Below are positions 1 through 13,234 of a stretch of 64,000 bases of DNA, in pieces. Origin of the DNA: Gymnogyps californianus (Eukaryota > Chordata > Aves > Accipitriformes > Cathartidae); NCBI RefSeq assembly GCF_018139145.2, contig NC_059478.1, forward strand, positions 12,879,001-12,943,000, read 5' to 3'. The position numbers were made by a program, and so were the translations under genes. How positions within the stretch are numbered: position 1 is the stretch's first letter; the number at the start of each line of letters is the position of its first letter. Under the pieces are notes generated by a model. That model had not been told where the DNA came from, did no database searches, and saw nothing but the letters and a program-made list of their open reading frames with translations.

Positions 1-3000
1 AAAAGATAAGTATTTCTCAACATGAACAACCTGAAATGTATTTTAAAAGAAAGCCGTTAGAAACATTGTTTTCTAATACATTTCACAGTTTATTGATGCT
101 GAGTAGTGCAAAAAATTATGAAGAAATGCATCTAGAGTCATTTTGTCACTGGACCACCATAGAAAGTGTGATTAGTCTCATAATGAACAGTGTGCAGCTG
201 GAACTGCAGGGAGGAAGTGCGTGCATGACCGCAATAGTGGTCTCATGGGCTAATTGTGGGTGTTAAGGTCCTCTCCCCTCCCCCAAAGGCAGAAATGAGC
301 ATCTAGCGGCCCAAACAATTGGTGTTCTGTTCTCTTCCATACACAGGCTGCTAAAAGAGTATGGGAAGTGAATTGACGTGTCAAAAATGACATTGACATG
401 GAAAGTCTATTCCCTTGCTGTGGTGCTCTCTAGGATAACTTGCGTGTGGTTGTCTCACTGCAGCTGAGGTCTTATCATTATCAGCATCAGATGCATCCGC
501 TTGCTTATTTCTGCATCCTTTTATTCACAGCAGATGAAAGTAGAAGGTACATTTCAGCTGTATGAATGTTTTCCAGTCGATCCAATAACTTCATCTGTTT
601 TCTCCTGCAGGTAGGCTTCTTCACTCGCATCTGCCATGTAGATCTCTAAAGTGTTGTGGGGATTGCTTAAGCAACGTTTGTGTATCAGATGAGAGAGGCA
701 TTTACTGTGGAACAGATAAAGAACTTTTCTTCCTTTTTAACAGTTTTGAATCAATTAGTTAATAGATGGTTAGTGGTTCATGTAGCTTGATGGCTCCTTG
801 GCAGCTTCCTGAGAAGGTGGGAATCCTTGGATGTTGTTATTGCACCATAATATATGTGACATCATCCTCTACCACAGTGGTTGTTAGCAGGAGGATGGAA
901 TTAATCCAGCAGTCTGGGGATTTCTGGAGAAGCTATTCTAGTTTTGTCCTGGCAGATACTGAAAAAAATAAGAGTAACAGTCGGATGAAGTTCTTGTTAA
1001 TGCCATCTTTGTTCCACCCTGTATGGTATATTAACCATACCTCAGTTATCTGTCTATATCTGCACCTCTCAATCCTATTACCGATTACTGGAACCAGCCA
1101 CTCTCCATATGTATTTTAGAAATTAGTCTCTGATTATTAAATCATGACTGCATGTTAACACTCATTATTTTTATAAACCCACTGCAGACTCCCATGCATT
1201 ATAAATAAATTGTATTAACTCCAATTCATATGAAATATTTATAAATATTATAGAAAGGGCTCACTTTCTGTGCATAGTTATTAGACATTTTAGATTATAG
1301 AAGATTGCAAATGGTAAATTATGTAAAATTATGAGAATACAGACTTAAAACTAGGCTCATAATCCTACGACAAGAGAGACACAGAAAACCAAGATTCCAA
1401 CTGGGTTCAGGAAGAGTGACATGCTTTATGTTTCTTAATTATCTTTATTTCCCAGTAGTATTGCTATTGCCAGAGCTCAATTTACTATGTGCCAATGAAA
1501 GAGTAATAAGTTGCAGAGACACTTCTATATCAGATGAGAGAGTTTCACTCTCCTGTGTTGTCAGAACATAAACCCATAGAGGACAGATGATTTTAGCTAT
1601 ACTGTGTTTGACTCGGAGCAATTTTGGAGTTTGGGCAAAATTCAGTTGTGAAATAAATGGTTCTTACCAAAAACCCTGCTGGAGATGGGCAATGAGGCTG
1701 TTGGTGTCACTGAATGTTAAGCAGCTAATAGGAATTACAAATCTAAATATTTTTGTAAATCTAGGTCATAACTCCTAACTGAGTCTTTGAAAATATCCCC
1801 TAGTGTGGTAATAAAAACCAGAAGCCAGAGCAGGAGTACTGAGGCTGCTGGTTCGCAGTGCCCTAGTTTACAGATTAGGGAAGGACATGGCTGAGTGACA
1901 GGAAGAAGTTTTTTAAAATATTCATCCAGGTTCCACTGAATTCAATGGAAAGCATCTTTGCTTCTCTGGGAGAACCTGAGGAGACCAGTAATGAATACCT
2001 CTGAAACCCTCAGACCGGTGGTCCAAGCTGGCCTATTGTACAGCTGCATGTTAGTTTGCCCACCAGGGATTAGGAGCTTTTGAGAAGTTTTACCTTGTTG
2101 TTTTGGTAAGGAAGCTCTTCTAAGAGGACTCGGTATGGTCTTTTGCATAAACATGATAAACCTGTTTACCCAACCTCCTCTCATCCACAGCTTTCTTCTA
2201 ACTAAATCTAGGTTATGTCCCTAGTTAGAAAATTTAATTAATAAATAAGTTAAATGTTTGTACAGCACCTTGAAGCTGTAAAGTGCTGTCTAAATCCTGA
2301 GTACTAGCAATTCTCTCAATTATGATACAGCATGTTTATACAAATATGTTCGATGTCCTCAGAACATTTGGACTAAGTGGAGCGTATTTCCTGTTGAGAA
2401 TAGATTTTGCTGGTTTGAAACTATGCCTTATGAAATGCAGACTGCAGTTGCAGCATCCAGTTCAGGAGAGTAACAACATAAGGAAACATAATTTGCAGCA
2501 TTAAAACCGCATTTTCTAAATATCTGGAAGCAGGAGTAAAAGATTTTAAAGAATTCCCTCTTCCTTGTTTAATCTGAATTGTGTTGCTTTGCTGATTATA
2601 GGAGCACCTGCAAGTTTTATTATAGTGGTTTTGCATTTGACTGTAGTTAATGGTCTGACTATTTTCATTACGTATTTTTATGAGTTTATCATTTGGGCAT
2701 TTTAAAATGGAAACACAATGAAAATCATAATAGAAGTAGGAAGCTTTTCTCTAGAAGAACAATTTTCTCCATAGCCTGCTTCTACCAATACCATTTTTCT
2801 CATTGTAGTTGAGCAGAGGAGAGTGCTGGCTTTGGGAACACAGAGACTTGCTGTGAAGTCCAGGACTGCACTCGGGGAGAAGGCTTGTTCTAAACTGGCC
2901 TTCTGTCACTGTAGTTGCAGGAGAGATGTAAGAAGATGCATGATGAAACTAAGAGAAAATGTAGTCTAAGTCAGAGTCCTCTTCTATTTTCACACTTAAG

Positions 3001-6000
3001 ACAATGACTTCTCCCTGTATATACCAGGCTGTACTTTATTACCATAAGCTTTCTCTGATTTAAAATATCTTTAGCATTCTGATTCTCGAGTGTTGAAGCT
3101 GTCAGGCAGTGCCTCAGTAAGCAGAATCTATTTTTTCCAGGGAAATATTTCACATCATTACAATGCTTTTCAACCCCAACTAAGGATAGTTTATGAACTA
3201 CAATGTCACTGCTAATGCCAGTAAAGAGGTCAAATTTTGCTGTGATGGAGAAGAAAAATTGTGCCTAAGGACACCAGAGAATGCACTTACATTTTGGGTA
3301 GAGAGCTGTTAGACTTCTAATAGCCATGTCAGAATTCATATGCTTGTAATTGAAAACTGATACTGGATGATTAAGCCGTGCCAACAGATAGCCTCAAAGA
3401 TACGCTACCAAGGATACAGCATGCTATTCATGGCATTAAAAAAGCTTTAAGGTAGGAAACTCTGAATTGCTCACCATTAGGCTGGCTCTGCTGCCCTGAA
3501 GTCAAAAGTAGAACTCCTGTCAGCCTCCATAGGAACCACGCCACACTACTGACACGTGTCAGATAATTTCATTGTTAATTGCATGACCAAATGTCTTAAT
3601 TGTAAATCTGACTCAGCCTTGCTCATCAGTAACATATTAAAAGTATAGATGGGCAAAGAGCAACTGTTCGTGCAATGACTATCAAGCCTTCAGCATTATG
3701 AGTTTTTTTGCCAGATGAAATTAAAGTTGAGAGGAGATAGAGAAAACCCCATTCAGAATAGTGATCTGATAAGAAATAGCTGCTTACGCAGTGATTAGGA
3801 AGTCACCTAAGTGATAGCTAAGAGAATAATTCCACGAACTTGAGCACTAGCCTGCTTAAGCGTTGCTTTTCCTCCGCTCCCTGGGAGCCACTGGGCTCCA
3901 GCAGAAGTAATACATCACGGCAGGCAGGGCTGCAAAAGGCTGCCCGGGTCCCCAGCCTGTGCCCTCCCTCCTGCGGGCTCCCTGGGTGCCCCGCTCCATC
4001 ATGCCTCCCCTGCCGCTGGGCTGGAGGCAGCACCCACGCTGCACAACTGCTTTCACTGGCCAGAACTAGGTGGCCTAAAACTCTGCTTTTGCAGCTTCAT
4101 GACCTTTTGTCATGCTACTTTCTGAGACCATGATTAATCCCCATCTTTTATGTCAGCTGTTACCCTGAAGAGCATTTCTGAATGGTGCTCAGGTACCTGG
4201 GAGCTTCCCCCTTCCAGGCTATGGCCATTCGCTTCTTGCAGTTGCTCTTCGTAAGCCAAAGGCAGTTTTTTCTGCTGTTCTTGCTTTTAGCTCTATTTTC
4301 TGATATTTTCTATCCTATGGTAATCAGATGACAGGCAGAACTACAGATGGAATTAAACTGAGTAATCCTCAAATTCATTATTCCAGACTTCTACCTATGT
4401 TTTGCATATCTGAAAGCTGGTAATGATTTTTCTGTGGATAATTTATCATTGGTGCAACCTTTTCTTGTTTCACCTTTTCCCCTATCTTATCAACCGAGAC
4501 CAAGCCCGTAGAATAGAAACATCCTCCACTTCTTTGCCTAACGCTGTACTGAGATCTACTGGTTTCTCTGCCTGGGATCCCACACCTGCAGCACCACTCT
4601 GCATCGTCAGACTTTCCTTAACTCTCTCATGTTTTTCGTATTAAATACATGAGATGATATCGCAGATGAGTTGAGCTCTCTTCAGTATATGCTTTTTGCT
4701 CCTGTAACACAGCGGCCATGGGAGTGGGCTGCTCTACTTTAGCCTACTCCTGCTAATCTGGACACCCAGTACTCTGCCACAGCTTCACTAACGCACAGGA
4801 CTTCTGTTCAGCCAAACACATGTTCATCCCATACCTGCTTAATTGCCTAAATCTCTGATTTCTTGTTTAATTTAAATCTTGTTTTGCAAGTGAATTTTTT
4901 GATGTGTCATTTGGGTGTAGAAGCTTCTCTTCTTTTCCTGTGGGTGTCTTTCAGTTGAGGTAGCCCATCAGTGCAGGCTCCCTGGTCCTGTGTGACCTCA
5001 AAGGACTTCTTGTCCACAGGAACTTCAAATCACTATTTAAGCTGATTAGTAAAGAGCATTTACTATAGATACTAAAATCCTGAACACGTAAGAGATCTTC
5101 ACACTGCATAAGCTATTATGCAGCATCTACACTGTTTGTTTTTTTTTCTGAGATAGTCATATAAGTCTTGTAATTTCAGTTCTTACCGTGAGCAATTTCC
5201 AATGTTGGTCAAATGTTTTCTGGTGATTCCTGAAGCTTCCTGGCTGTCACCTGGGGTAGCGACCCAAACTGCATTTTTGGTGTATGCAATTTCCTTCTTG
5301 AGAATGATCAGGAATCCTAATATAGAGTTGGGAGATTGCTGTGTTTTTTTCCCAAGCATCGAGCTTTTTCACCCACCAGGTTGTCCAACTGGGCAAAGTT
5401 GCAGCTAGTAACTAAAGTATCTGTTTTGTTTGATGGAGAAGTGATGGATGATCACAGTGTGGATCCTTTCCTTGTTTCTTCAGTAAATATTAAGACTTTT
5501 TCATGCTTTACTGGGTGAAATCCTATACTCATTTACACGAATGTAATAATACTAATGTCTATTGGATTATATTGTTAAAGAGCAGAATTTAATTTATTAC
5601 ATTTTGTTTAGTTAAATGCAATTTCTAATTAAAAAGTAGTAGTTCCTATCATACTCTGCATTCTTGGTAGCATGTGCATTTTAAAGACACGTACAGTATA
5701 TATTGAGATCATACTAACTGGCATGAGAGTTTCCAGAGCAATTGCTTTAACTGAAATCTACAGTAAATGGAAGAATAAAACCCAAGGTAAATACCAGTAG
5801 CTTTGTAGCTCCCCATAGCACAACGGGGAGTGCTACAGGAAAGCAGTCAATTTCTATACAGGCTTTATTTTTCAGCGCTGGTTTTCCAGTGGATATAGCG
5901 ATCTGGAACTGGACATGCACAAAAATAGTTGCTTTCACATAAGCAAAGTGCTTTCTCCAGCACTCTTGTCTAAGTGCCTGATCAAGAAATGGCCAGTGAG

Positions 6001-8866
6001 ACATCTAAGAGATCCCCAAGCTACAGCTCTATTGGGCCAGCTGAGATGAGGACCCTTTGGGAAGTTTGTGTGATGGTGTACAGTGTGAGACCCCCTGCCA
6101 GTCCCAGCCAAGACGGCGTGTCCACAGTGCGAGGTGGGCCAGATCCCCATGGGATGCAGAGGGGGCCAGGGGTGCATCTCAGCCTCTTCCAGAGGTGAAC
6201 ACTGCCTTTCTTCTTGCCCCTTTGAGTTGTCCCCTCTAATGAATCTTTAAAACCTTCCTTTGTCTGGTTCCAGTTCTAGCTCTCCAGCTTTATTCTTCTG
6301 TTACTATGAAACATGTATATAGATATAGAATATTCCCCAACAAAGTATACGAAGAGAATTGTACTTCCCAGTACTTGTTAACATGTTATCTGGATGTGAC
6401 TTCATTAGGAGTTATAGTACAAATGTGCATTAAAATACATGGATGATTTAGCCGTGGAAATACTCTTAATTAACAAAATCAACAATATCCCTTTCACTGA
6501 CCAGTGGAAGAAAGGAATCAAGCACAGGCGAGTGAAGTTGTTTTATTTTGACGAGAAGTATGAATTGCACTTTCTTAAACCAGAATGCTTCCCAGTTCCC
6601 CACCCTACTCTGAAATTCGGAGTGCAGGGCCAGAAGGAGCTTGAGATCGGCCAGTCAAACCTTCTCTTTCTGTTAGACCGTTCAGTTTCTCCCCGTTTGC
6701 TATCAGGCTCAATAACTCACCGAATTCATAATTAAAAATATGTTCTTAATTTTCAGTTTGAATTAATTTGCCTTCAGCTTTCAGCCCTTGCTTCTTGTTA
6801 CACTTCTTCCTGCCAGATTAAAGATCCCTTTAGTGCCTGGTATTTTCTCCCCACGAGGTGCTTATCTGTTGTAATCAACTCACCACTCAATCTTCTTCTT
6901 GATAAGATAAACAGATTGAGCTGTTCAGGTCTCTCACTGTAAGGTATTTCCTCCAGCCTAAAATAATGTATGTGAGCCTCTTCTGCACATTCTTTGGGTT
7001 TTTTTTAACATCCTCTGCCTTACACGGCTTCTCATATGTAAAAGGAGCAATCTACCACAAAAATTGCCTTTTTTTTCCCCCCCTAAGGAGCAATCATCAT
7101 ACAATGACCCTATGCAAGCCTCAAAATAACAAGAACTGGATTTCTTTTGACAGCATTCATTTATTAGGCAGTGAGGCCAGCTGAACATATCTGAATCTTA
7201 CTGCTTCACTTTTGTGTGAACCAGATTGCAGTAAAATCCTCTGATTCATCAGAGGGGAAGGTGAACAGTGGCACACGTTCCCAGGAGAGACCACCTAGCC
7301 ATGTCACAGCTGCTGACGTGTTGGACTTAAACCTGGAAGCTTTGTGGAGGGGATAGGAATTGTGCCCAGCACCGGGACAAAGCTAGGGATCATGCCGTGG
7401 CCAGCCCTGCTATGCCAAACCTGGGAGCATGCTAATACCATAGCGATTTGGTGATTTTAAACATATCCGATATCAAGCAATAGCAAACATATTGTGGGTG
7501 CAGAGTGCTCTGGGGAGAAAGGCAAGTCAGATGAGTACCGCTGGTACTGCAGCTTTCAGAGGGGGGAAAGGGGAGGTTTATCCTGGCTGTGAAGGGAAGG
7601 GCTGAGAGCAGAAAGAAACTGCTTCCCCACTTGCAAATGTCGCACAGACCCCTTGTTTACTACTCGTGTGATACTCACGGGTATTGGTAGCAATGTGGTC
7701 CAAGAACCCAATGGTATCAGCCATCATAAGCTTAAAAAAATTGTGATTTGCCCAAATTTGGTAATTACCTCACTTTAAAATACAGAGTAAGTTGCACAGA
7801 ATTAAAGAGGCAGTTTTAGGGCTAGTAAAAAAGAGTAGAAGAATAAAAGACATACTAATTAAGTTTCTCTCTAATCTATATACCTGGTGGAATCAAACTG
7901 CCTTTTAGAAGTCAAAGCGAATTACAGGTGAGTTCGTCCAGATGCTGTCTTACAGAACCTGGCTTTTCTGCTGTCCATACCCACAAACATCCACATGAGT
8001 GCAGGGAAACTGCCCACAGAGACTTTACTGTGTGGCCAGGGTCTAAATAACCAAAATTTCCTGCACTCTTGTACAGGAATGCTATATATGGTGAAACACA
8101 TGGCATTCATGTCTTCGGCTGCTGAAGGACCGAGGAGATGATGTGTTGGGATTTCAATAGTCATCTGTGACCAAACAGTCATGGTTCAATAGTTTTTCCA
8201 TGCTGTTTAAAAAAAGCTATTTAAGAAATTGCTAATACCTCATTTAAAACCTTGATCCTTTTGATGTGATGACAGGGGGTCAAGCTTGGAGGCGGTGTCA
8301 CAAACAGAAAGATATGAATGTTCAGCATATAGAAGTATTCATTAATGACTCATAAGCAAGTACGCCTGGCTACTAATTGGAGATTTTTGTGCAGAAGGAT
8401 TGTATTTATGGGCTCCATACAATCTAACTTATCTTCATTCTGCTGCTTGCGAGGCTATCTTTTTGGCAGGAAGAACTCATTAATCAAAATCCTTCCTTTT
8501 GTAAATGACAGGGTATTGGGAGGGTGGGGAGAGAGGAGGGCAGGTAGAACATGCATCTGAAATGCCAGAGAGATGCTGCGCTGATACAGCTCATACCACC
8601 AAATAGTAAAAGGGATGTCAGAAAGAGGAAAGCCTCTATTCTAGTGCTCCTTATGTCAGTGCATCGTTGATGAAACCCAGCTCTACTTCTGCGTGTGAAA
8701 TCTGAAGTTACACTTTTATGATCCTTTTATATGTGTTAATTTTTTTAAAGCAATGCAGCTAAAATCCAGTCTGCTCACCATCAAAGTATTTGAATTAACA
8801 TTTTACATTCTCGGCTGATGCAATTTTCTCATTGTCTCAGGGTTCTTGTTGGTGTTGGTGTTTGTT
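1..8866. other. noncoding sequence, no gene recognised
   Basis: No open reading frame here resembles a known protein. The longest are 117 codons (766-1119, plus) and 98 codons (6439-6735, plus), and neither shows a recognisable domain. Visible items are a weak ancient-repeat fragment near 2257-2310, a 16-bp AT palindrome at 1234-1249, a splice-acceptor-like tract ending at 610, and a GC-richer patch at about 3870-4040. Otherwise I see only ordinary AT-rich vertebrate intergenic or intronic sequence. Spliced exons cannot be excluded. Confidence 0.6.
2257..2310. repeat. possible ancient amniote repeat fragment
   Basis: The segment has the form 'TGTACAGCACCTTGAAGCTG ... AAAGTGCTGTCTAAATCCTGAGTA'. 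This resembles the 'TGTAAAGCGCTTTGA ... GCTATATAAAT' tails of old amniote interspersed repeats. The match is from memory, short and degraded, so family and orientation are not assigned. It could be coincidence. Confidence 0.22.
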
Positions 8867-8891
8867 GGGGAGCTGTGGGGTTTGGGCAGGG
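8867..8891 (+). other. canonical G-quadruplex motif
   Basis: Four guanine runs (GGGG, GGGG, GGG, GGG) are separated by loops of 6, 3 and 2 bases (AGCTGT, TTT, CA). This meets the usual G3+N1-7 rule for an intramolecular G-quadruplex on the plus strand. It sits in a locally GC-rich patch (about 8850-9020) with overlapping open frames on both strands and no recognisable gene. Folding is inferred from the pattern, and function is unknown. Confidence 0.6.
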
Positions 8892-11800
8892 AGCCTGCTC
8901 CTGCTCCTGCCGGGTGTGGGGTACCCCCTTTCTGCCCATGTGCAGTGGTTGCTCTCCAGCTACCAGAGGCAGTGCAGCCTGGAGAGCAGGCTGCGCAGAA
9001 CAGCGATGGAGTGCACGGGGTACCTAGAAATAAAGAACCGCTACGTATGTGCTTAACAATGTGCAAGGGAAGACCTGCAAACGTTTCCTTGGCTTGCTTC
9101 CCCTCTAGCTAAGGCCTCTGCTGTTTTCACATTTTATTGTTCTTGAGCAAGAAACAGATCTAATAATTTAAACAGATAAAAAAAGGTATCTCCCATCTTT
9201 TAAAGGACTGAATTATGCATTCTCTGAAACAGTTTTCTTGGCACAGAAAACTTGGTATTTAAGCTCTTTTTGCTTAGTCTATATCATAGGCTAACAGATA
9301 GGAATTTCACGTTTCTACTGGCAGAACCACCTTTTATCCTGTTCTAGCAAGGCCAGATTGATCTATTTTTTAAGATAATAAATATGTCATTGACCCTGTC
9401 TGCTAGCATACTTTACGAATTCATTAACACTTTCCTATGTTGTATTATTTACTGTCCTATACAGCTATGCAAAGAGAGCTCCAGCCATTGTACTGTAAAT
9501 CACTGATGCACAGACTGAAAGCAGTTGCTGTTAATGAGATAGCTCACCTACCACTCGCATGTCAGAGGCATTATTAAAAGCAGTATGATGTGCACAACTT
9601 TGGTGGAGGCTGAATTTGTGTCTGTAATAAATGGAGGAAAAGTGGACAGGATGGTCGGCCACACACCTGAGCAGACTGTCTGCGATGCCAGCACTTTGCA
9701 AAGAACATTAGAGAAATTAACTCGGATGTCCTTCTGATTAGCCAGCTTTTCAAAGTCTAGGATAAGCTCTTTACTCTTTGGAAGGAAATGCTTCCAAGGA
9801 GGATAGAGAATTGTTTTTAATGGAGGTAATCTTCTAATAAATTACTTCTGACCAAGGGGAGACTTGGAGGGGCAAGGTAATCCCAGAGTAAAGTTGATTT
9901 AACTTCTCCATTATCCTCAGGAAGGCTCTGGGATTGGAGCTTTGAAGAGCTGTATGTGATGTTTTTAAAAGGTTTCAGCAGAGGCTTAAACTCCTATAAT
10001 GTTAAATATGTTTTCTGAAGCAATGAGATTCTCATACCAGTGGCAAGACATGAGCAACATTTTTGTGTGTGCACTAAAGCAGATGACGTTGGCTTTTTGA
10101 CAAGGTTACAAGATGCAAAAATACATTTTTTTTTTCTTCTTAGTACAGTCTTATTACTTTCCCAATTAACAACAAGCAGGTGTTTTACATTTACAGACCC
10201 AACTGTACATCAAAGCTGCACCTGATGCAACCGCTGCTCACGCGCTCTAGCTCTGGTGTGAAGCACGTTGGCAGGGGATGTTGGCAAGGCTCATAGTGTA
10301 GCTAGCTGCCCTCGCTGGCCTGTGCATGAAGAGAGTATGACTCTGCAAGTCTTGAGAAGCAGCACCTTTTTCATTCGAGTACAAGAAGGAAACCTGAAAT
10401 TGTCATTTTTCAACAGGACATACTGATTTGCATTACAAGGCTGGGAAGAAAACATGCATTTCATCTGCTTTGACAGTTGGCCTTCTGAATTACACTTATC
10501 AGCCACATTAGCCTAGTGGCCTTTGGCAGAAGAGGAGCAGGGGTTGGTAGCGTTGTTCTTGCCGATCAGGGACAATGCATGGCTCTGGATTTCTGCATTC
10601 TCTTCGGCACTTCAGTGGCATTTATAAATGTGACAGCTGCGAATTAGCTCGGCTATTTACAGGCTGGATTGCACATGGCTCACTGACAGGGAAGGTGCAA
10701 TAGATTTCTTTTCTTCCCTTCACTTAGCGTTTGATATCCACCAGGAAAGCTGCGGCAGCCAAATATAATAGCAGTCACAAGCCTCAATAAGACTCTGCTG
10801 ATCTATTTGCCTTGCTAATTTCTATAGACAGTTATGTTTGCATCTGCGGTCGGTCTCGGCAGGAGGATCTTCCTTTTACAAGTCTATGTGGTCGTGTTAT
10901 GGGATAATGAAGATGAAGGAGGCTTCACACTTGAATTCCTGCCCTCGCAGAGGACTGTGCCTCACCCTTGTTAGTTGTTGTTCGGGTGCTAATGGTGCTT
11001 CTACCTTTCACGTGGCCTGTTTGATTGGTGTTCCCTGCTGGATGGGGCTCTGTAATGAACAGTAATGCATGGTGAGAAGTTCACATAGCCCCTGCACCAC
11101 TACTTTGTCTTCCCTAGTAGGAGTAGGGGAAAAAAAATCCCACAACCATTCGGCTTTTATTTTCAGAAATTTCTCTCTGTATTCTACTTAGCTTGAAATT
11201 TTTGCTGAATTTGTCTGCTGTAGTAGACAGAAGTGAGCTTTTCCTTAGACTGTACTGGCATGTCTGTATACAAGGGTGTGCAGAAAGCACCCAGTGGGGT
11301 GGGAGGAGAGGGGAGGAGAGCTCAGCTGGAAAGGGAGGGGGGCAGAGAGCAGCCACAGCCTCAAATCCGCCTGGGATGGGGGAAAGAGGAGACTCCTAAA
11401 GCCCTGTTTTGCCTTGCAGCAGGCTGTGTGCTGGCGGGGTTGAGCCTGGGCATTCATCCAGACTGGGCCACTCTATGAGTGGCTGGCAGGCACTTGCCCA
11501 CGTTCCTTTCCCTCGGTGAGAGTTCCTGCAAGCCACCAAGGGGTTAAACAAGGGAGACACATTCCTTCCTCCAGACACTAAAAAGTCTCACTTGCTGCCT
11601 TCTATATCAGCCACGGAAATCTCCATGCCCTTATTGGTGCTGGTGAGGTTCCCCTGTGCATCACAGTGTCTAAGGGTCTTAAAATAGGGAGATGCTTTCC
11701 CCCCTCAGCTCTGGGGGAAACCTGGACTTCTCTTGTCAGGTGCTCGCCTCAGCAGCACCTCTGCAACGCCTCGTTGTATAGGCTTAATCATACAGCTCTC

Positions 11801-12930
11801 TTATGTGATGTACCGTGGGTTTGTGGCACAGAGTAGAGGACTGGTGTGGAAAACTATTGTCTGTCTTATAAGAGTTATTTCTGTGATAAATGCATGTTTA
11901 CACACGCACACCCCTTCAGACTGTTAGAGAGTGATCTCTTTTAATCTCTTCAATACCTCCCATACAATTCTGCACAGTCACCACCAAAATCAGTTATTGT
12001 GGAAAATCCTTCCCCTTCTGCCCCCTCACATTGCTAAAATCCAATTTTAGCCTGGGAAAAAATGATTTAAAGGATTCATATGGGCAGGGCAAATTTTGTG
12101 ACAGACTGGTCCAGAGCTCCATCCTGGAAGCAGTCCTGCCTGTCAGCTGAGCCACTGCAGTATTTGTAATTTTTATGTATTAGTGATCTGGCACCTTTCT
12201 CTGGCATCTTATGCCATACAAAATTAGCCCAGCATATGGGTAGTATAAATTGGAGGACATAGGTTTGAGTAATGAACAAACGCTGACTATGCTAATTGGC
12301 TTCGTGGGCACCGAGTTAGGTGTCTGCAGGCTAGAATCACCTCAGCTGTTTTTACAATAAATAAATAATAAAAATGAGAGTCCCTGATTTGGGGAATTTT
12401 CTTTTGTTTTGGCAATGGCAAATATTTCCAGCCTCCTCCTTATTGTGATTAGAGTTTGTGTGCAGCCCAGTTCTCTGCATATTGTAATGAATGGCTCTTA
12501 CAAACAGGTGAGCCAACATCTTTTTCCTTTGAGTTTTTAATGTAGCTGTGGTTGATAATAAAGATCGACGCATCCAAAGGTGTTCATCAAGTTCTAACAT
12601 CAAAACAGTACGGAAAGCAGGAATTGCTGTGCTCGTAAGAGCTGTAAATATCTTGTAAGACTGAATATCAATTTTCAAAAAATAAAGCTTGCTATAAAAA
12701 GAAAACCCCAGAAAGATATATTTTACAATAAGATTTATTTTACGAATTTCTACTGACTACAGCGGTTTCCAAGCTTGCCAGGCTGAGTTTTTTTATTTTT
12801 TTAGCTGCAAGTGTTTTAATGACCCTCATTCTTCCTCTGCCTGATCCTAATTCTGCAGCCCATGGTCACTGCTGGCTTCTGCGCCGGAGTGACCTACTGC
12901 ACGGATAAATGCTGAGTCAGCAGCAGCACT
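8892..12930. other. noncoding sequence, enhancer-like stretches, no gene recognised
   Basis: No protein family is recognised. Two stretches (about 9480-9780 and 10560-10830) are composed like distal regulatory DNA, with clustered homeodomain, TALE and E-box core motifs. 11280-11345 is a G-rich purine-dominated tract. The overlapping frames at 11193-11478 lie on both strands of that tract and look like low-complexity artefacts. Confidence 0.5.
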
Positions 12931-13130
12931 GACTCCCTTGCCCAGCCCTGTTCCTAAATCCCGGCTGGCAGAAGCACCCGATTGCCGCAGGGCTGAGCAT
13001 GTTCTTTGTCCTTCCAAAAGTCGTGGGCCCTGCCGGGTGGGGAAGGCGGATCCGGCACGGAGTGGGGAGCTGGGACGCGTTTGGGAAGTCGTTTGCTGCC
13101 GTTTACCTCCGTGTTCTCAGTGCAGTTCTT
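12930..13130. other. CpG-dense, GC-rich patch
   Basis: Between about 12960 and 13120 I count 13 CpG dinucleotides, including GACGCG, GGCGGA and TCCGGC. Most of the surrounding sequence has almost none. Bird DNA loses CpG when methylated in the germline, so a local cluster suggests an unmethylated element, a CpG-rich exon or a young insertion. Short open frames cover it on both strands (12938-13189 plus, 12954-13145 minus) without recognisable domains. It is shorter than a standard CpG island. Confidence 0.45.
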
Positions 13131-13234
13131 GCCAAACGCTAGCATTGGGATTTAGTGCTTTTGCTCGTTGTTACTTTAATGCAGGCTGAACTTGTGCAAA
13201 GTGAGTGCAAGCAATTTCAGTTATCCTCTCACTA

